From Chaenocephalus aceratus (Eukaryota > Chordata > Actinopteri > Perciformes > Channichthyidae), in contig CM043800.1 of the NCBI GenBank assembly GCA_023974075.1, positions 26,752,952 through 26,816,951 on the forward strand: a stretch of DNA of 64,000 nt, in the 5' to 3' direction. Below the pieces are notes generated by a model that saw only the letters and a list, made by a program, of their open reading frames with translations, had not been told where the DNA came from and ran no database searches. Both the position numbers and the translations under genes were made by a program. Below, piece after piece: positions 59,501 through 64,000 of this stretch. The number at the start of each line of letters is the position of its first letter. Positions within the stretch are counted from its first letter, which is position 1.

Positions 59501-60211
59501 ACAGGAAAGCAGGGACACACTGGGGGAGGGCGGGGAAGGAAACACTTACAAAAATTCCCGCCTGTTCTTTGACGGGAAGAGTCCTGCTACATCATTGATG
59601 CCAAGTTGGAAGGAAACCTCGGGCGGGGTACCTCAATGTAAGTGTTAATCTACAGGATCTCAGTGTGTATCCGTTAGAGGTCAATTTAATATATTTTCCT
59701 TTGTATTCATCTTGTATTTGACCCTCTCGTCTCCTCTTTGTCTTACAGCACAGCTGTAGTCCTAACCTTTTCGTCCAGAATGTGTTTGTGGACACGCATG
59801 ACTTGAGGTTTCCCTGGGTGGCGTTCTTTTGCCAGCAAGTGAGTGTTGGAACAAATGTTAAGTTTGTCACAGATCCTTTGACAGTCTGAGGAAAATTAAA
59901 GCAGTGAGGCTTTTGGGGATTTTAGGGAATTTATATTTTGAAGAACAAGCTTTTAAACTGGAAGTGATTATTCCTTATTTCACATAATTGATCACCGTGA
60001 CCACCAGCTTTAATTCCAGAAATAGACAATTAGTTTAGTATTAGTGCAACATTTTATCTTTATTTTAACATCCTGCTTGTGTCCCTGTGCAGGCGGATCC
60101 GGGCCGGCACGGAGCTGACGTGGGGACTATAACTACGAGGTGGGCAGCGTGGAGGGGAAGGTGCTGCTGTGCTGCTGCGGGTCCACCGAGTGCAGAGGGA
60201 GGCTGCTGTGA
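47501..60211 (+). CDS. setdb1: SETDB1 histone H3K9 methyltransferase
   Basis: Nuclear enzyme that trimethylates H3K9 and silences transposons and genes through KAP1. Exons: 47501-47517, 48838-49041, 49579-49745, 49839-49882, 52561-52687, 52786-52956, 53087-53288, 53469-53542, 53654-53844, 53977-54106, 54312-54566, 55371-55474, 56094-56396, 56493-56750, 56988-57078, 57157-57274, 57371-57541, 57684-57908, 58055-58221, 58667-58801, 58964-58983, 59128-59245, 59377-59637, 59749-59838, 60093-60211; about 1,250 codons against 1,291 in human. Order: coiled coil (exon 2), triple Tudor (exons 6-11: [56 protein letters not shown]), poly-Gln/Pro linker, MBD (exons 13-14: [16 protein letters not shown]), Cys-rich pre-SET (exons 15-17), SET split by an acidic insert (exons 18-22), SET core with HSCSPN and GTELTW, post-[13 protein letters not shown]. 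Exons 1-10 are in frame; exons 11-14, 16, 17, 20 and 23-25 hold small indels, so literal translation fails. A Tc1 copy sits in intron 4. Confidence 0.93.
47518..48837 (+). other. setdb1 intron 1
   Basis: AT-rich sequence between the 17-nt first coding exon and exon 2. The donor GAGGG|gtgagt and acceptor tctcctcag are both canonical. No repeat or ORF of note. Confidence 0.7.
51056..52266 (+). pseudogene. Tc1-type transposase pseudogene
   Basis: DNA transposase of the Tc1 family, a DDE cut-and-paste enzyme. The ORF is open from the ATG at 51056 through the paired helix-turn-helix domain (residues about 1-110: [32 protein letters not shown]) and the first catalytic Asp ([12 protein letters not shown]). 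It is then cut at about residue 233 by an inserted repeat. After the insert the second Asp region (FQHDNDPN) and the Glu region ([14 protein letters not shown]) can be read, with a further frameshift between them at about 51995. The gene would end at TGA 52264-52266. The insertion and frameshift make it non-functional. Confidence 0.92.
51754..51940. repeat. Dispersed repeat copy 2, nested in the Tc1 transposase gene
   Basis: Nearly identical to the start of the repeat at 37907 (caaatcaaatcaagtttta through gtatgagaaaaacgacaccctct). It interrupts the transposase codons after the SARA(F) region; 'att' flanks both sides, at most a 3-bp duplication. Its right end departs from copy 1 and forms a hairpin (CCCTCTATC, loop CTTA, GATAGAGGG at 51911-51932). 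Confidence 0.85.
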
Positions 60212-60932
60212 TCCTTCTCTGCTTTATTTGTTGGAAACTAAGAGTCCTTTTAACTCTGTAACTTTGTTCTGTTTTTGTTTGATATTTTTAAAAGTTGATC
60301 CATGCATTTTATTACAGCTGGTTTTGCGGCTTTATTTTATAAGAAACATGTTTCCTGATGTGTCTCATTTTATCCATAAATCTCTTTCTTTACACATGAA
60401 TAAAATGCAATGTTTCTTCAATGAACCTGAAGTGTCTCTGAACTGTCGTGAATCAACATTCGGTATAATAAAAAATATTATAATGATTAATTAGATGTCT
60501 GAAAACACAAGAAATGGTACAATTTCCAGGTGAACCGGTTTCATTATTATCGAAAGAAAATTGAAGAAAGAAGAAATACCTGCAGCTAATGTGGAAGCAG
60601 AGGTTATGTTAATAAATACACCATTTATTGTTAACATTAAATCCTCTACAAACTTTTTTAATTAACAAACGTCTTGAGAAAATGTTTATGCCAATATTTT
60701 AATGCATATGTTAATACACGTATATTACATTATGCATTAAAATACTGGTGCTAATATCAACTTTATTTTCATTACTCACATTGGGACTGACCAATCGGCT
60801 TCATTCCTAAAAATAAAACAAGGCGGACAACAATCATTTTCTGTCCCACAGTATCGAGTGACCCTTCTATAGAGTGGAGTTATATCTGCATTTTACCAGC
60901 TATTTTATTTATTTCCCGAAAGTGTTTCTAAA
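60212..60932 (+). other. setdb1 3'UTR and rec8 upstream region
   Basis: 721 bp between the setdb1 stop and the rec8 ATG. The setdb1 poly(A) signal is at 60399-60404, leaving only about 500 bp for the rec8 promoter. AT-rich with no CpG island. Confidence 0.65.
60399..60404 (+). terminator. setdb1 poly(A) signal
   Basis: AATAAA 188 nt after the stop. A second possible signal is at about 60467. Confidence 0.6.
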
Positions 60933-63736
60933 ATGTTTTACTACCCCACCGTCTTGAAGCGTCATTCAGGATGTTTCTCTACAATCTGGTGAGTAAAAAG
61001 GTTTTTCTCACTATTTTAAATCGATGAAAAGTTAAGCTCGTGGAGGTAGTTTTTCCTCAAAGGGGTATAAACTACAGTATCGACCCGTTTTTTTGTAGTG
61101 GTTGATAGAAATACATTTGTGACAGAGAATTATGTTGTAGATTTACTACGGTTCTGATCATTCTAATGAGTCCTTTAAACAAACTAAATATATAGGTTAA
61201 GAATTAAATGTAAACACTTTCCCCCAATCTTCGTTTTATGTTTTTAAGTGAAGGCCACTTATCAGTAGTAGCCTAGTCAAACAGCAACTGAATATTTTTA
61301 AGGGTTTATTCTACAGTATGTTGCGTTGGTTTACTTTCTGTATACGTTTAAAAAAGAATAAAAGTCCTGCGGTTACAACCGACGCACTACTTTTTTTTTT
61401 TTTTTTTTTAAATAAATTGTATACCATTTTAAAACCTGGATTCCTGATCCTCCATCTTCTAAACTAAAATGGCTTAACAACTGCACATGTACGGTAAAGA
61501 ACAAAGCCCGCGGTTGCAGGTGCATTGGCGGCAAAATATCACTTCTGCCTGCAACAGAGACACTGTTGCTCTACTGTACAGTGTGAGCCTTTGAAGATAC
61601 TTTTTACAAAAGACAACAGCTTGAAGATGGAGGTCAAAGGTTGTGTTATGACAAATGGAGAAAAAAAACGCGTGTAGGCATATTGATACAAATATAACAC
61701 CCTCCTTTTATTTTCTGGTGTTAAACATTTTCAATTCAAATGAGCTTTATTCACATAGATGTTAGTGCAGACCCACTGACCAAAACTTTAACATATAAAT
61801 GTAATAATTCAGATTTCAAAAAAGACAACCAACATTAACACAATATTAAAGTGTATGGAAAAACAAATGTATTATAAATAAATGTGTGTTGATTTCAGGC
61901 TGGTGGCTACAAAAGGAATCAAAATTCCCCGCCGGGATTTCCTTAAAGTCAACGTGATAGTCACCTGGTAAGAAGATATTTTATTCATTGTCACCTCTTT
62001 ATAATTGGGTGAACTGTGAGTATATGCAGTGACAATAAAGCTAATGCCCTACAGTGATGACATCATGAGCTACGTGCTGCAGCGAGTGCCCCCCCCTCAG
62101 CCCGGCCTGCCTCGGCCTCGCTTCTCCCTCTACCTCTCCTCCCTGCTCCAGTACGGCGTCATCCTCGTCTACCACCGTCAGTGTGCTCTCCTGCTGCGTA
62201 AGTTATCAACAGACAGTCACTGTCCTCACCAACAGAGCCCGGGACCCCCACTGACACACACCCCTAACCGCTCCCAACAATATACATTACATTTAACGCA
62301 CAACAATAGAAAATGCTGCGATCCATGGACGTTCCTCTGTATATTCTGCACATTTCTGCTGTCTCAAAACAGCACAGATTTAAATTCTGATACACTGCAC
62401 ATATTTTTAGTAACTTTTCATGTTATTGTTGAACCTACATTTTTGTATATTTTTTATATTTATGTGTCATGTACATTTCAGCAACATTTATTTTTAAAAT
62501 AGTTTTCATGAAGTTTTTTGTGCCCCTATTTCTTGCTGCCTTATTCCTCTTACTCTGTTTATGTGTGCACCAACGCACACGCCCTGTATGAGTAAATCTA
62601 CTTTGCGCCATACAATTTCCAGCAATAATCAATGATATAAAGGAGGTTACAAACCTTGTATCAAAAGAAGATCACACACACTAGCTGATTTTGTAAAGAC
62701 ATTTTGTAAAGAAAGTTGTTATGGGGAATTTAACTGTTTATCCCTTTTTTCCATGCCAAAGAGCATTATAACGCTATCTTGGCTCAATTGTTTAAGTTTC
62801 TCAAGTGTCTATGTGATCAAAAGACATCAACAGTTTCAGTTTTTGACTATGAAATTATGTTCTTCCAGAGGAGCTTCAGTCTGTTTTGGTGAAGCTGTAT
62901 GAAACAGAGGTCGTCCCAGATAATTGACATGGATGAGTCCAGCAGGTGAGTGAGAACAGGTACTCAAAGTTTTGAATCTGCAGTTACAAACTAAAACTAA
63001 AAAACTGTTTCTTGCTTCTGGACTTCCTGTTTTCTCCCAGACAAGCGTTGGACTTCCCAGATGCCCTGAATCTCATGGAGGACACAGAAGGAGCTCTGGA
63101 CCCGTTGTTCGGAGTGATGTTCATGAGGGAAGCCATGCCCAGTCCCAACACACTGATACAGGTACCCAAATATGGAAGGAGATGTAACACTTGTACGGGA
63201 AGGTAAAGTTGAAATCATCTAAATATTTGTATGAATGAAATAAGTGTACTGTGTGTATTATGTTGTATTTCTCAGATGGGTCGAGAGTATCAGAGGGAAT
63301 GGTCTCCTGAGCTTCCAGCTGCTGCTGAACAAAATAGCGGGTAAGATGGCTCAATGTGCTGACGGACATTAAAATAAACATGTCTACAGGGCATTTTGTC
63401 TTTGCATCAGCGGAAAAATAGAATATGTTCTGTAGAAAATAACTTTTAGAGTGATGTATATACCATACAAACTAGTAAATGTGATATTATTCCTAAAATA
63501 ATAGAGAAATATTACTTAATGAGGGCTCGTTCGGTCTAATTTGAGCTGATAGATAAATACTATAATAGAAGAATAAGAGAAAGTTTGATTACTTAAATTA
63601 TTTAAAGCAAAATATACATCACACTTATCTTTCAATTGCACCCGGACAATTGCCGTAAACTCCTAAAACACTTTTTTCCTGTTTTACTTTTATTAGAAAC
63701 CTCGGGGAACATATTGAAGAAGAAACCAAATGTTGA
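60933..63736 (+). CDS. rec8: REC8-type meiotic cohesin kleisin, N-terminal part
   Basis: REC8 replaces RAD21 in meiotic cohesin and holds sister chromatids together; its N-terminal domain binds SMC3. Exons: 60933-60988, 61899-61967, 62055-62197, 62869-62945, 63041-63161, 63276-63340 and a possible 63697-63736. The protein starts MFYYPTVLKRHSGCFSTIW and continues GIKIPRRDFLKVNV, PPPQPGLPRPRFSLYLSSLL and YGVILVYHRQCALLLQEL, the conserved Rad21/Rec8 N-domain; the MFYYP start favours REC8 over RAD21. Exon 4 has one extra base (TATGAAACAG), breaking the literal frame before QRSSQIIDMDES. The last visible exon reaches a stop at 63734-63736 with an AATAAA at 63756, so either this is a short product (about 189 residues) or the exon uses an unseen donor and the gene runs off the edge. 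The C-terminal winged helix is not in the window. Confidence 0.85.
60989..61898 (+). other. rec8 intron 1
   Basis: Canonical donor (CTG|gtgagt) and acceptor (gatttcag). AT-rich, with a T-run at about 61391-61409. No further feature seen. Confidence 0.7.
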
Positions 63737-63740
63737 ATGA

Positions 63741-64000
63741 TGCAGAGATGTGTACAATAAATGCAGACACAACTAAAACAGATAGCCATAAAGCAAGAAT
63801 ACATGCTGTATCATTTAGACAAGAACAGATAAGAAACTAGAAACACATCATTAAGGCAAACATGTTTGAAATGCTATATCAGGAGAATACACAAGGCCTG
63901 TCCTGGTTATCATCAGCGTTAATTAAATGTCAGCTTTACAGAAAGACATACAAAGCATGCCAAGAACTGTACAGTATGTCAGAGTGTAAATACCAACAGG
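63741..64000 (+). other. Right-edge sequence after the last visible rec8 exon
   Basis: Contains AATAAA at 63756-63761. No coding exon could be recognised, but the window ends too soon to exclude further rec8 exons. Confidence 0.4.

Noticed and set aside
47501..60211. Calling setdb1 a pseudogene outright
   Set aside because: All splice sites and catalytic-domain motifs are retained, ten exons are intact, and similar isolated indels occur in other genes of the window, so sequence error is simpler.
60087..60494. 135-codon ORF near the setdb1 end
   Set aside because: It is the final SET exon read in the wrong frame; the right frame gives [20 protein letters not shown] and a stop at 60209.

Overview
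The window is vertebrate nuclear DNA from a ray-finned fish, most likely a percomorph teleost. Its genes are split by GT-AG introns of about 70 bp to 6 kb. It carries many long CA/TG and CT microsatellites and typical fish mobile elements: a Tc1/mariner copy, hAT derivatives, an L2-type LINE tail and a MITE. All six protein-coding genes I can support lie on the + strand. There is no sign of bacterial, viral or CRISPR content.

Layout: (1) 1-9,040, the 3' part of celf3 (neuronal RNA-binding protein). RRM1 lies off the left edge; RRM2, the divergent linker, RRM3, the stop and a long 3'UTR are present. (2) 11,150-26,565, cers2 (ceramide synthase 2), with a noncoding first exon, a ~6.1 kb first intron and ten coding exons. 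(3) 26,940-28,545, a decayed 5'-truncated L2-type LINE. (4) 28,955-44,125, arnt (bHLH-PAS partner of AhR/HIF), 20 coding exons reading cleanly to a 781-residue protein; its largest intron is swollen by a dispersed repeat and two hAT derivatives. (5) 45,446-45,631, a single-exon 61-residue cortexin-like membrane microprotein (ctxnd2-like). (6) 47,501-60,404, setdb1 (H3K9 methyltransferase), 25 coding exons, with a Tc1 element in intron 4 that itself contains another repeat. (7) 60,933 to the right edge, the 5' part of a rec8-type meiotic cohesin gene.

From memory, celf3, cers2, arnt, ctxnd2 and setdb1 all have human counterparts at 1q21, so this is a conserved-synteny block with changed order and orientation; rec8 is not part of that human block. 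The genes do not form an operon or one pathway: RNA processing, sphingolipid synthesis, transcription, a small membrane protein, heterochromatin and meiosis.

A second theme is reading-frame damage. All 20 arnt exons and setdb1 exons 1-10 join in frame. In contrast celf3 exons 3-4, cers2 exon 6, rec8 exon 4 and most of setdb1 exons 11-25 carry small indels (mostly 1 nt) that break otherwise conserved protein. Splice sites and phases are kept, so consensus error in a long-read-type assembly is the simplest explanation; local pseudogenisation of the setdb1 3' half is the alternative. I found no convincing undescribed system. The most unusual non-gene signals are a perfect 56-bp AT-rich palindrome near 47,070, an almost pure CT-tract intron in arnt, and the nested transposon layers.
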